Assembly: GCA_035269105.1 (NCBI GenBank)
Contig: DATFJP010000305.1
Location: forward strand, 1-27,536
Origin: JAQYVZ01 sp035269105
GTDB lineage: Bacteria > Desulfobacterota > Desulfuromonadia > Desulfuromonadales > BM103
DNA: 27,536 nt
Reading direction: 5' to 3'
Positions 1 to 7,589 of this stretch are shown piece by piece. The position numbers and the translations under genes were made by a program. A model generated the notes under the pieces. It was not told where the DNA came from and did no database searches. It saw only the letters and a program-made list of their open reading frames with translations. How positions within the stretch are numbered: position 1 is the stretch's first letter; the number at the start of each line of letters is the position of its first letter.

Positions 1-32
1 ACCCGCCACAACCTTCGCCACCACCGCCGTAG

Positions 33-63
33 GGGCAAGCCCCTGTGCCTGCCCGGGTTTTTT
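33..63 (+). terminator. Terminator-like palindrome at the left edge
   Basis: The arms GGGCAAGC (33-40) and GCCTGCCC (47-54) pair with one A/C mismatch around a 6-base loop, and a run of six T follows at 58-63. Read on the plus strand this has the form of a Rho-independent terminator for a gene to the left of the window. It could equally be a copy of a dispersed intergenic palindrome, a reading made only from its general look. Confidence 0.4.
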
Positions 64-92
64 CAGGCCCCGCACCTGCCCAACCCCGGTAT

Positions 93-1013
93 TTACCGAT
101 CGTGAAATATCTCCGGCAGGGGCGCATTGGGCGGAGTGGTGGTCTTCGGCGCCGGGAAGAGTTCGGCAATGACCATGCCGAGCACGATCAGGGCGCCGCC
201 GCACCAGGCGAGGGCGGTCAGCTGTTCGCCGAGCAGCAGGATGGAGAAGATCGCGGCGAAGACCGGCTCCAGGGTATAGATCAGGGAGGCGCGGGTCGGT
301 GTGGTCAGCCGCTGGAAGGAGGTCATCACCCAGAAGGCGTAGACGGTGGCGAACACGGCGGTGATGACCAGGGCGCTGACCAGGTCGAGGGGCCAGCTGC
401 GCGGCCAGGTGACCGGCTCGTAGAGGAGGCTGCCGAGCAGGCTCCAGACGGCGACGGTCGCCACCTGCACGAAGGTCAGGGCGCGGCCGTCATAACCCGC
501 GGTCAGGGTGTCCAGGCCGAGGATGTGCATGGCGATGAACAGGGAGCAGACCAGCACCAGCGCATCGCCGGGGTTGAACGACCAGGCCGGGTTCCAGGTC
601 AGCAGAAACAGGCCGGAAAGGGCCAGGCCGACGCCGATTTTGGCGCCGAAGGCAGGCGGCTTGCGTAGCAGCGGGCCAGCCAGCAGGGGCACCCAGACCA
701 CGTTGAGGCCGGTCAAAAAGCCGGTGTTGGTCGAGGTGGTCTGCGCCAGGCCCCAGGTCTGGAACAGATAGCCCAGAAACAGCAGGGTGCCGAGCAGGAC
801 ACCGCGGCCGAAGCCCCGGCGGCCGAGGGTGAAGATGGCGCGGTTGGCGAACAGCAGCAGGAGCAGGGCTGCCAGCAGAAAACGCACCCAGAGGAAAGCC
901 ATCACCGGCAGATCGACGATCGCCTCCTTGACGATCGGAAAGGTGCCGCCCCAGAAGAGGGTGACGGTAACCAGCAGAAATTCCGCCAGGGGGCGGCTCG
1001 GTTGACGTTTCAT
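93..1013 (-). CDS. EamA/DMT-family permease
   Basis: This is a membrane transporter of the drug/metabolite superfamily, in which two EamA repeats of five helices form an inner-membrane exporter or importer of small metabolites. The substrate cannot be read from sequence. The protein (306 residues from the ATG at 1013) has about ten hydrophobic segments; the first carries the family-typical FWGGTFPIVKEA, and the second repeat includes LIYTLEPVFAAIFSILLLGE, the usual EamA signature late in the protein. A GTG four codons upstream (1025) is an alternative start; neither start has a good Shine-Dalgarno. It is divergent from the zinc-ribbon/ABC set, with candidate promoters overlapping at 1073-1119. 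The proline-rich C-terminal tail is probably cytoplasmic. Family is confident, function is not. Confidence 0.9.
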   Translation of the reverse strand: MKRQPSRPLAEFLLVTVTLFWGGTFPIVKEAIVDLPVMAFLWVRFLLAALLLLLFANRAIFTLGRRGFGRGVLLGTLLFLGYLFQTWGLAQTTSTNTGFLTGLNVVWVPLLAGPLLRKPPAFGAKIGVGLALSGLFLLTWNPAWSFNPGDALVLVCSLFIAMHILGLDTLTAGYDGRALTFVQVATVAVWSLLGSLLYEPVTWPRSWPLDLVSALVITAVFATVYAFWVMTSFQRLTTPTRASLIYTLEPVFAAIFSILLLGEQLTALAWCGGALIVLGMVIAELFPAPKTTTPPNAPLPEIFHDR

Positions 1014-1072
1014 CACGGCAGGCACTCTGGCGCGGAGTCGGCTCCGAAAGATTAATGAATGATTTTATCAGC

Positions 1073-1102
1073 TTGTCGGACGGCACTTTCTTATGGTATA
1101 AG
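1073..1102 (+). promoter_or_regulatory. Candidate sigma-70 promoter, rightward
   Basis: TTGTCG (1073-1078) and TATAAG (1097-1102) are separated by 18 bases, and a TGG directly before the -10 box gives an extended -10. It would drive the zinc-ribbon gene and possibly the amino-acid ABC operon. It is called by eye. Confidence 0.45.
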
Positions 1103-1119
1103 CGAAGCTTGTTTGTCAA
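1090..1119 (-). promoter_or_regulatory. Candidate sigma-70 promoter, leftward
   Basis: On the minus strand a perfect TTGACA (1119-1114) is followed after 18 bases by CATAAG (1095-1090). It faces the EamA gene and overlaps the rightward candidate promoter, so the two could exclude each other. Confidence 0.4.
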
Positions 1120-1167
1120 ACTGATTCTGCCTGGTTAGACAGGATTCTCCGGCCAAAGGCGCCTGTT

Positions 1168-1323
1168 ATGGAACGCGGCAAAAACGAACCAGTCCAAATC
1201 AAGTGCCCGCGCTGCAAGTTCACCGAGATCATATATTTCCCCAAACAGGAAGTTCCGAACTGCCCCGAATGCGGCGCCCGCATGATGATCGCCGAGCTGT
1301 TGGACGAAGGCAAGTCTTACTGA
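1168..1323 (+). CDS. Small zinc-ribbon protein (51 aa)
   Basis: A short open frame begins with ATG at 1168 and stops with TGA at 1321. The 51-residue product contains CPRC (residues 13-16) and CPEC (32-35), two CxxC knuckles 15 residues apart, typical of a single zinc ribbon. The rest is charged and has no membrane segment or signal peptide, so it is probably cytoplasmic. AAAGGC about 8 bases before the ATG is a modest ribosome-binding site. It lies between the candidate promoter at 1073-1102 and the ABC importer, 68 bases before the binding-protein gene, so it may share their transcript. No function can be assigned; a role in nucleic-acid or protein binding, or metal handling, would be a guess. 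Small size and lack of a named family limit confidence, but the intact knuckles argue that it is real. Confidence 0.72.
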   Translation: MERGKNEPVQIKCPRCKFTEIIYFPKQEVPNCPECGARMMIAELLDEGKSY

Positions 1324-1339
1324 CCGTCTGGCGGCGGGC

Positions 1340-1370
1340 TGTTGCAGCCTGCCCTGAAAAACATGCAACA
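1340..1370. repeat. Inverted repeat before the binding-protein gene
   Basis: TGTTGCA (1340-1346) and TGCAACA (1364-1370) form a perfect 7-bp inverted repeat 17 bases apart, just upstream of the ribosome-binding site of the amino-acid binding protein. It could be an operator or an mRNA hairpin. There is no further support. Confidence 0.25.
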
Positions 1371-1391
1371 ACTGACAATGGAGGCGAAACC

Positions 1392-2192
1392 ATGAAACGT
1401 TTTATTGCTGTCCTGACCATGCTGACCCTGGCGCTGGCCACCCTGGCAACTCCGGCATTCGCCGGAGCTCTCGAAGAAATCCAGAAGCGCGGCTCCCTGC
1501 GGGTCGGCATGGAACCCGGCTATATGCCCTTCGAACTGACCAACAAGAAAGGCGAGATCATCGGCTTCGACGTCGATATGGCCAAGCGCATGGCCAAGGC
1601 CATGGACGTTGAACTTGAACTGGTCTCCACCGCGTGGGACGGCATCATCCCCGCTCTGCTCACCCAGAAGTTCGACGTCATCATGTCCGGCATGACCCTG
1701 ACTCAGCAGCGCAACATGCAGATCAACTTCGCCGATCCCTATATCGTCATCGGCCAGACCATCCTGATTCGCAAGGAACTCGCAGGCAAGGTGGAGAACT
1801 ACCAGGATCTCAACGACCCGCAGTACACCCTCGGCTCGAAGTTGGGCACGACCGGTGAGCAGGCGACCAAGCGCATGATTCCGCGAGCCGAGTACATCTC
1901 CTACGAAACCGAGCAGGAAGGCATTCTGGAACTGGTCAACGGCAAGATCGACGCCTTCATCTATGACCTGCCCTACAATGCGGCTGCTTTCGTACAGCGC
2001 GGCCAGGGCAAGCTGGTGCATCTCGACACGCCCTTTACCTACGAGCCGCTGGCCTGGGCGGTGCGCAAGGGCGACTACGATTTCATCAACTGGCTGAACA
2101 ACTTCCTCAATCAGGCCCGCAACGACGGCACCTACGAGAAGATCTACGCAAAGTGGTTCAAGGACGACGCCTGGATGAAAGAACTGCAGTAA
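1392..2192 (+). CDS. Polar amino-acid ABC transporter, periplasmic binding protein
   Basis: This family-3 solute-binding protein captures a polar amino acid in the periplasm and passes it to the permease encoded next. The ATG at 1392 is chosen because GGAGG at 1380-1384 sits 7 bases before it and because it gives a classic signal peptide: MKRF, a hydrophobic core, and probable cleavage after the AFA at residue 24. The mature part starts LEEIQKRGSLRVGM, the usual N-terminal motif of this family, followed by the GFDVDMAKRMAK segment. At 266 residues the length is normal. An open frame extends upstream to 1203 but overlaps the zinc-ribbon gene and lacks a signal sequence at its head. The permease follows after 23 bases. 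The exact ligand (glutamine, glutamate, histidine and so on) is not readable. Confidence 0.93.
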   Translation: MKRFIAVLTMLTLALATLATPAFAGALEEIQKRGSLRVGMEPGYMPFELTNKKGEIIGFDVDMAKRMAKAMDVELELVSTAWDGIIPALLTQKFDVIMSGMTLTQQRNMQINFADPYIVIGQTILIRKELAGKVENYQDLNDPQYTLGSKLGTTGEQATKRMIPRAEYISYETEQEGILELVNGKIDAFIYDLPYNAAAFVQRGQGKLVHLDTPFTYEPLAWAVRKGDYDFINWLNNFLNQARNDGTYEKIYAKWFKDDAWMKELQ

Positions 2193-2215
2193 GGCACCGG
2201 AAAGGCTGACGGATT

Positions 2216-3170
2216 TTGACTGCTGCAGCACAGAAACTGTGGCCCTGGAAACTGCTGCTGGCGGTCATCCTGATCGGGATGGCCGCCGGCACCTGGGGCG
2301 CCGTGAACCGCATCGACTATACCTGGCGATGGAACCGGGTGCCGCAATACTTCGTCTATCAAGGGGAGGAACCACACAAAATCCCTTTCGACGGCCAGGT
2401 GACAGCCATCGCGGAGAAGGGGGAGAAGGCTGTCCTCACCCTGACTTCGGATGCGGGGGAAACGGTCAAACGCAGCATTGAAGCGGACACTCTGCGCGTC
2501 GAGGAGGGCGAATATCTCTTCGAGGGCGATACCGTCGGCTTCACCACCCACTGGGCGTTCGGCCCGCTGATGACCGGCCTGTGGACCACGCTCTGGCTGT
2601 CCGCCGGAGCCAGTATCCTGGCTTTGTGCATCGGTCTTCTGACCGGCCTGGCCCGCATCTCGAAGAACTACACCCTGCGCGGCCTGGCCGCCCTATACGT
2701 CGAGTTTATCCGCGGCACGCCGCTGCTGGTGCAGATTTTTATCGCCTATTTCTTCATCGGCACGGTCTTCGATCTCAGCCGCAACGTGGCCGGGATGGGG
2801 GCACTGGCGATCTTCGCCGGCGCCTATGTGGCGGAAATCGTCCGCGCCGGCATCCAGTCGATATCAAAAGGGCAGATGGAAGCGGCCCGTTCGCTGGGCA
2901 TGAACCTGGTTCAGGCGATGATCTATATCATCCTGCCGCAGGCTCTGAAGCGGATTCTGCCGCCGCTGGCCGGGCAGTTCATCAGCCTGATCAAGGACTC
3001 CTCGCTGGTTTCGGTCATCGCCATCACCGACCTGACCAAATCGGGTCGGGAAATCATCACCAGCACTTTTGCGACCTTTGAAATCTGGCTGACGGTCGCA
3101 GCCATGTACCTGATCGTCACTTCGGTCCTGTCGCAGCTGGTTTTCTACATGGAACGGAGGCTCGCGATCA

Positions 3171-3178
<8 letters not shown>
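2216..3178 (+). CDS. Amino-acid ABC transporter permease with extra extracytoplasmic domain
   Basis: Inner-membrane permease of the HisM/GlnP type, working with the binding protein before it and the ATPase after it. The start is a TTG at 2216 with AAAGG about 10 bases upstream. The 320 residues fall into a first membrane segment (about 12-30), a soluble, beta-rich stretch of about 80 residues (31-112), then the normal permease core with its helices from about 115. The EAA loop that docks the ATPase is seen as EAARSLG at 222-228. Typical permeases of this family have about 220 residues, so the 31-112 insert is the notable feature; it should lie outside the cytoplasmic membrane and might contact the binding protein. 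Related long versions exist in proteobacteria, as far as I recall. The last 8 bases overlap the ATPase gene. Confidence 0.92.
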
Positions 3179-3905
<727 letters not shown>

Positions 3906-3929
3906 GAAAGGGTTTCATCAGCAGTTCGT

Positions 3930-3959
3930 AAGGCGCCTGCGGGGCGCCTTTTCTTTTTC
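3930..3959 (+). terminator. Rho-independent terminator of the amino-acid ABC operon
   Basis: A perfect 8-bp stem AAGGCGCC (3930-3937) / GGCGCCTT (3943-3950) has a 5-base loop and a T-rich tail to 3959. It stands 24 bases after the ATPase stop. Confidence 0.88.
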
Positions 3960-3972
3960 TGTGGTTGACGAG

Positions 3973-4908
3973 ATGAAAACCCCAGGCACAGACAATCCCG
4001 AAGCGACGGCGAAAGTTCTGGCAACCCCAAAACCCTGGTGGGCGCTGGGCATGGCCCTGTTCTGCATCGTCGTTTGGGGCTTGTCCTACGCAGTCATCCG
4101 GGCCTCGGTGCGGGAGATCCCGCCGATGAGCCTGGCCTTTGCCCGTTTCGTCCTGGCTTCGGCCCTGCTCTGGCCGCTGGTGCGCCGGCAGTGGCGACCG
4201 GTTGCGCGCCGGGACCGCCTGCCCCTGCTCGGACTCGGGCTGGCCGGCGTCACGGTGTACTTTCTGTTCGAAAACTTCGGCCTCAAGTACACGACCGCCT
4301 CGCACGGTGCCCTGATCATCGCCACCATCCCCTTGTGTACCGAACTGGTGGTCGCCATACGCAGCAGGCAGACTCCGTCCTGGCAGACCCTGCTGGCGGC
4401 CGGGGTGGCCCTGGCCGGCGTCTTCATCCTGGTGGGACCCGGTCAGGACACCGAAGCGTCACTGCTCGGCGACCTGCTGATGTTCGGCGCCGTCGGCAGC
4501 TGGGTCTGTTACTCTTTCCTGGTGGAGCGGACTTCAGGACGCTACCCGGACCTGCAGATCACCCAGATCATCATGCTGATCGGCCTGTTGACCTTTCTGC
4601 CCGGTGCCGCGGCGGAAATGACCTGGGCGCCTTATCCCTGGCCATCGGCAGCGGCCTGGGGCGGGGTGGTTTTTCTCGGCGTGCTCTGCTCGGCGGTTGC
4701 CTACCATTTCTGGAACCGGGCAATCCCAGCCCTCGGCGTGACCGTGACCTGCAATCTGTTGTATGCCCTGCCGCTGGTCGGCGTGGCCGGCGGCATCATC
4801 CTGCTGGATGAACAGTTGACGGCGGGCATCGGCCTGGGGGCCCTGCTGATCGTCGGCGGGGTGGTCTGGGGCCACCGCAGTTCGCGGCGGAGCCGTGCCA
4901 GCTCATGA
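3973..4908 (+). CDS. EamA/DMT-family permease
   Basis: A second, distinct EamA-type inner-membrane transporter (311 residues from ATG 3973), with ten predicted hydrophobic helices in two repeats. The first helix carries VVWGLSYAVIRASV and the second repeat ends in YALPLVGVAGGIILLDEQL, both typical of the family. A GTG at 3961 in the same frame is an alternative start. Either start lies within about 15 bases of the tail of the preceding terminator, with no good ribosome-binding site, which is odd for a first gene. The stop overlaps the start of azlC by ATGA. Being joined to a branched-chain amino-acid exporter suggests amino acids or related metabolites as substrate, an inference from context only. 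Confidence 0.9.
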   Translation: MKTPGTDNPEATAKVLATPKPWWALGMALFCIVVWGLSYAVIRASVREIPPMSLAFARFVLASALLWPLVRRQWRPVARRDRLPLLGLGLAGVTVYFLFENFGLKYTTASHGALIIATIPLCTELVVAIRSRQTPSWQTLLAAGVALAGVFILVGPGQDTEASLLGDLLMFGAVGSWVCYSFLVERTSGRYPDLQITQIIMLIGLLTFLPGAAAEMTWAPYPWPSAAAWGGVVFLGVLCSAVAYHFWNRAIPALGVTVTCNLLYALPLVGVAGGIILLDEQLTAGIGLGALLIVGGVVWGHRSSRRSRASS

Positions 4909-5612
4909 CGGGGGGGATCCGACAGGAAGCGGGACCTGCCTTTGTCCGGGAGGGCCTTGCCGCAGCCTGGCCGATCTGCCTCGGCTATTTTCCGATCGGC
5001 ATGGCCCTGGGCGTACTGGCCCGCCAGGCCGGCCTCTCGCCGCTGGATATCGGCCTGATGTCGTTGCTGGTCTTCGCCGGCAGCGCCCAGTTCATTGCGG
5101 TGGCCATGCTGGCGAGCGGCGCCTCGGCTGGGGCGATCGTCGCCACGACCTTCGTGGTCAATTTCCGGCATGTGTTGATGAGTTCGGCGCTGGCCGTTCA
5201 CCTCCACGGGGTCAGCCGTAAATTCCTGGCCCTGTTCGCCTACGGGGTTACCGATGAGAGCTTTGCGGTCAATATGGCGCGCTTCCGGAGCGGCGGCTGG
5301 GACCGCTGGCGGGCTCTGGTGGTGCATCATGCGGCCAACGGCGTCTGGATCGGCGCGACCGTCATCGGCGCGCTGGTCGGCAGCCTGATCCCGCCGGGCG
5401 CCTTCGGCATCGACTTCGCCCTGCCCGCCATGTTCCTGGCCCTGCTGGTTCCGCAGTTCCAGAGCCGCATCCATGTGATCACCGCCGTACTGGCCGCCGC
5501 CGGCAGCGTCATCTGCTTTCTCACCATCCCCGGCGACAGCAATGCGGCCATCGCCGCCGTGGTTGCCGCCAGCATCGGCTATCTGCTGCAGCGGAGCAGG
5601 AGCGGCGCATGA
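4905..5612 (+). CDS. azlC: AzlC-family branched-chain amino-acid exporter, large subunit
   Basis: AzlC proteins form, with the small AzlD, an inner-membrane exporter of branched-chain amino acids and analogues (TC 2.A.78, the YgaZ/YgaH type). The 235-residue product shows the family pattern: GYFPIGMALGVLARQAGLS near the N-terminus, VFAGSAQFIAVAML in the next helices, and FVVNFRHVLMSSAL after it, then several hydrophobic helices to the end. The ATG at 4905 overlaps the upstream stop (ATGA), and the stop overlaps azlD in the same way, so all three genes should be translated together. The actual substrate is not proved by sequence. Confidence 0.93.
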   Translation: MTGGIRQEAGPAFVREGLAAAWPICLGYFPIGMALGVLARQAGLSPLDIGLMSLLVFAGSAQFIAVAMLASGASAGAIVATTFVVNFRHVLMSSALAVHLHGVSRKFLALFAYGVTDESFAVNMARFRSGGWDRWRALVVHHAANGVWIGATVIGALVGSLIPPGAFGIDFALPAMFLALLVPQFQSRIHVITAVLAAAGSVICFLTIPGDSNAAIAAVVAASIGYLLQRSRSGA

Positions 5613-5935
5613 ATTATCCCGACTACCTGTTTCTGCTGATCGGTATGGGGCTGGTGACCTATCTGCCCCGCATGCTGCCCCTGGCGGTCCTCGCCAGGCG
5701 GCGCCTGCCCCAGGGCCTGATCGACTGGCTGGGATTGATTCCCGTCGCGATCCTTGCCGCCCTGGTGGCGCCGGGGCTGTTTGTCGAGCCCGCCGCGCAA
5801 AGCGTCTCCCTGACGCGCCTGGAACTGCTGACAGCGATCCCGACCCTGCTGTTCGCCCTGAAGACCCGTTCCCTCGGCGGCACGGTCTTCGTCGGCATGC
5901 TGCTCTATTGGCTGGGCGGCTTGGTCCTCGGCTGA
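5609..5935 (+). CDS. azlD: AzlD-family branched-chain amino-acid exporter, small subunit
   Basis: This 108-residue membrane protein has about four helices and the family motif MGLVTYLPRMLPLAVL near its start, expected for the AzlD/YgaH partner of AzlC. AGGAG at 5598-5602 lies 6 bases before the ATG, which overlaps the azlC stop. The gene converges on the outer-membrane protein gene with only 11 bases between stops, and no terminator is visible there. Confidence 0.92.
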   Translation: MNYPDYLFLLIGMGLVTYLPRMLPLAVLARRRLPQGLIDWLGLIPVAILAALVAPGLFVEPAAQSVSLTRLELLTAIPTLLFALKTRSLGGTVFVGMLLYWLGGLVLG

Positions 5936-5946
5936 AACTGCGCGTC

Positions 5947-6714
5947 TCAGAACCGGATCAGCGCGCCGACGAAGGGCCCGTCCAGGGTCGCGTCGATGAG
6001 CACATCCTCTTCGTCCACATCGATGTCGACATAGCGGTAGCCGGCAAACACCCCGACCAGCGGCAGGGGTGAGAATTCGACCTGGAGGTCGGCATCCAGA
6101 AAGCTGTTTTTGTCGTATTCCAGGTAGCCGGCCCGGGCCGACAGGCCGAAGTAATCGCCCAGGGCGATCCGGACCCGCAGGCCGATGGTGGGGATGGGGA
6201 CGGCCACCGATTCCGACTCCGACCGACCGGTCAGGTTTTCATCGACGGCCAGGGTGGCGTCGACGTACTTGACGGCCAGTTCCGGCCCCAGCTGAATGCG
6301 AGTCGGCAGATCGTCGATATTGATCAGATACCAGGCGAGCCCCGCCTCAAAGACGTCCAGCTCAACCGCGCTGTCCACCCGGGTGCCGATCGTGAAGGTT
6401 TCGCCGTTGAAGACGATATCTTCGCTCAAGGTGCCGCTGCCGGTGAATTCCAGCGGCAGGTAGGCGGCAAACAGGCGGAAAGCCCCTAGCTGGAGTGCCG
6501 CCTCGGCGTAGAAGTCCTCGCTGTCGTCGAAATTCAGATCTTCGTCCATGTCGATGGGGGTGCCTGAAAACCCACCGGCGGAAACCGCGAACTCGCCGTC
6601 CGGCGTCAATTGATGGTAGCCTGCTTTCAGGGAAAAGAGTTCATCGGCGCAGACCGGGGAAACAGTCAGTGCGAGCAGGGTGAACAGTAAGGGGATGCGC
6701 TTGAGCGGGTTCAT
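5947..6714 (-). CDS. Outer-membrane beta-barrel protein
   Basis: The ATG at 6714 is chosen because GGAGG lies 5 bases upstream and because it gives a clean signal peptide (MNPLKR, hydrophobic core, probable cleavage at VCA/DE after residue 23); the open frame runs further up without such features. The 255-residue product alternates polar and hydrophobic residues in strands and ends in a phenylalanine (GALIRF), the usual C-terminal signal for outer-membrane insertion. Short acidic segments (DMDEDLNFDDSED, and DIDVDEEDV near the end) probably form loops. It resembles the porin-like barrels grouped as TIGR04219, an assignment I make tentatively. No partner gene adjoins it, so its role (structural, porin or adhesion) is open. 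Confidence 0.82.
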   Translation of the reverse strand: MNPLKRIPLLFTLLALTVSPVCADELFSLKAGYHQLTPDGEFAVSAGGFSGTPIDMDEDLNFDDSEDFYAEAALQLGAFRLFAAYLPLEFTGSGTLSEDIVFNGETFTIGTRVDSAVELDVFEAGLAWYLINIDDLPTRIQLGPELAVKYVDATLAVDENLTGRSESESVAVPIPTIGLRVRIALGDYFGLSARAGYLEYDKNSFLDADLQVEFSPLPLVGVFAGYRYVDIDVDEEDVLIDATLDGPFVGALIRF

Positions 6715-6778
6715 GACTGCCTCCGTGGGTTTACAAAAACAGGGTTTGAGGTTACAAAATGCAAAGGTTGGCGGCCGC

Positions 6779-6802
6779 CAGGAGAAAGACGGCCTTCTCC
6801 TG
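6779..6802. repeat. Inverted repeat upstream of the outer-membrane protein gene
   Basis: CAGGAGAA (6779-6786) and TTCTCCTG (6795-6802) are a perfect 8-bp inverted repeat with an 8-base spacer, 65-88 bases before the barrel gene start. It may be an operator or a hairpin in the mRNA leader. The rest of 6715-6914 is AT-rich and shows no convincing gene or promoter. Confidence 0.35.
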
Positions 6803-6914
6803 TGCCAAGCAAGGCCCATGCCGGAGGATCAGAAATGCCTGAATCGGAAAATTTCTTATAAAAACATGATGTTATGGATTTCATCAGGGTGGGTAAGGAC
6901 TCTGGAGTTCAGCT

Positions 6915-6943
6915 AAAAAACCACCTTTCTTGACGAAAAGTGG
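6915..6943 (-). terminator. Rho-independent terminator of ileS-lspA
   Basis: On the minus strand CCACTTTTC (6943-6935) pairs with GAAAGGTGG (6929-6921), 9 bp with one G-T pair and a 5-base loop, followed by six T (6920-6915). It lies 37 bases after the lspA stop. Confidence 0.82.
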
Positions 6944-6979
6944 CTGTTCTGTTGCGGAAGGCTCGGTCAGCCGCAGAGA

Positions 6980-7462
6980 TCACTCGGGCTGATCATTCTT
7001 TCTCTCGGTCCACATTTCGACCAGCAGCAAAAAGACGCCGACGGTGATGGCGGAATCGGCGACATTGAAAGCCGGCCAGTGATATTGCCGCCAGTAGACG
7101 TCGATAAAATCGATCACTTCGCCAAGCCGGATGCGGTCGATCAGATTGCCCAAGGCGCCGGCGAAAACCAACGCCAGCCCGAGATTGCCGGGTTGCTGGC
7201 CATTCTCCCGCTGTTTCAGAATCCAGAGAATCCCCAGCATGGCGACCAGGGACACGCTGATGAAAAACGGCAGCCGGAGGCTGCTGTCAGCGAAGATGCC
7301 GAACGCGGCTCCCGGATTTCGGATATAGGTCAGGGAAAGCAAACCGGGGATGATCGGCAGCGATTCATAAAGCCGGAAATGATGGTCGATATGCAGCTTG
7401 GTGGCCTGGTCGAACACCAGGATGACCAGGCTGACAATGGCAAAGAAACGGTATCGGGACAT
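6980..7462 (-). CDS. lspA: Prolipoprotein signal peptidase (signal peptidase II)
   Basis: LspA cleaves the signal peptide of lipoproteins after the cysteine has been lipidated by Lgt, within the inner membrane. The 160-residue product has four hydrophobic helices and the conserved boxes: FDQATK at 17-22, NPGAAFG at 49-55, GNLIDRIRLGEVIDFI at 105-120 and FNVADSAI at 132-139, which supply the two catalytic aspartates D118 and D136. The ATG at 7462 gives the standard length; upstream in-frame sequence extends into the 3' end of ileS and is not expected to be translated. The gene follows ileS by 127 bases, the very common ileS-lspA order, and is followed by a terminator. Confidence 0.96.
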   Translation of the reverse strand: MSRYRFFAIVSLVILVFDQATKLHIDHHFRLYESLPIIPGLLSLTYIRNPGAAFGIFADSSLRLPFFISVSLVAMLGILWILKQRENGQQPGNLGLALVFAGALGNLIDRIRLGEVIDFIDVYWRQYHWPAFNVADSAITVGVFLLLVEMWTERKNDQPE

Positions 7463-7589
7463 ATTCAACCGATCATTCGCAGTGCGCGGCGCGGGCTGCG
7501 GAAAGCTATAAAACCAGGTTGCGGATTCCCGGCCGGGAAGCCGGCCGTCGCGTTTTGACCGGGATTGAGAGACCGGCCGACAGGCATTC

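Noticed and set aside
1203..1391. N-terminal extension of the amino-acid binding protein up to 1203
   Set aside because: The extension overlaps the zinc-ribbon gene in another frame and would bury the signal peptide; GGAGG at 1380-1384 supports the ATG at 1392.
6802..6825. Sigma-54 promoter upstream of the outer-membrane protein gene (TTGGCAC on the minus strand)
   Set aside because: The GG and GC elements have the wrong spacing by one base and the -12 part lacks TTGC.
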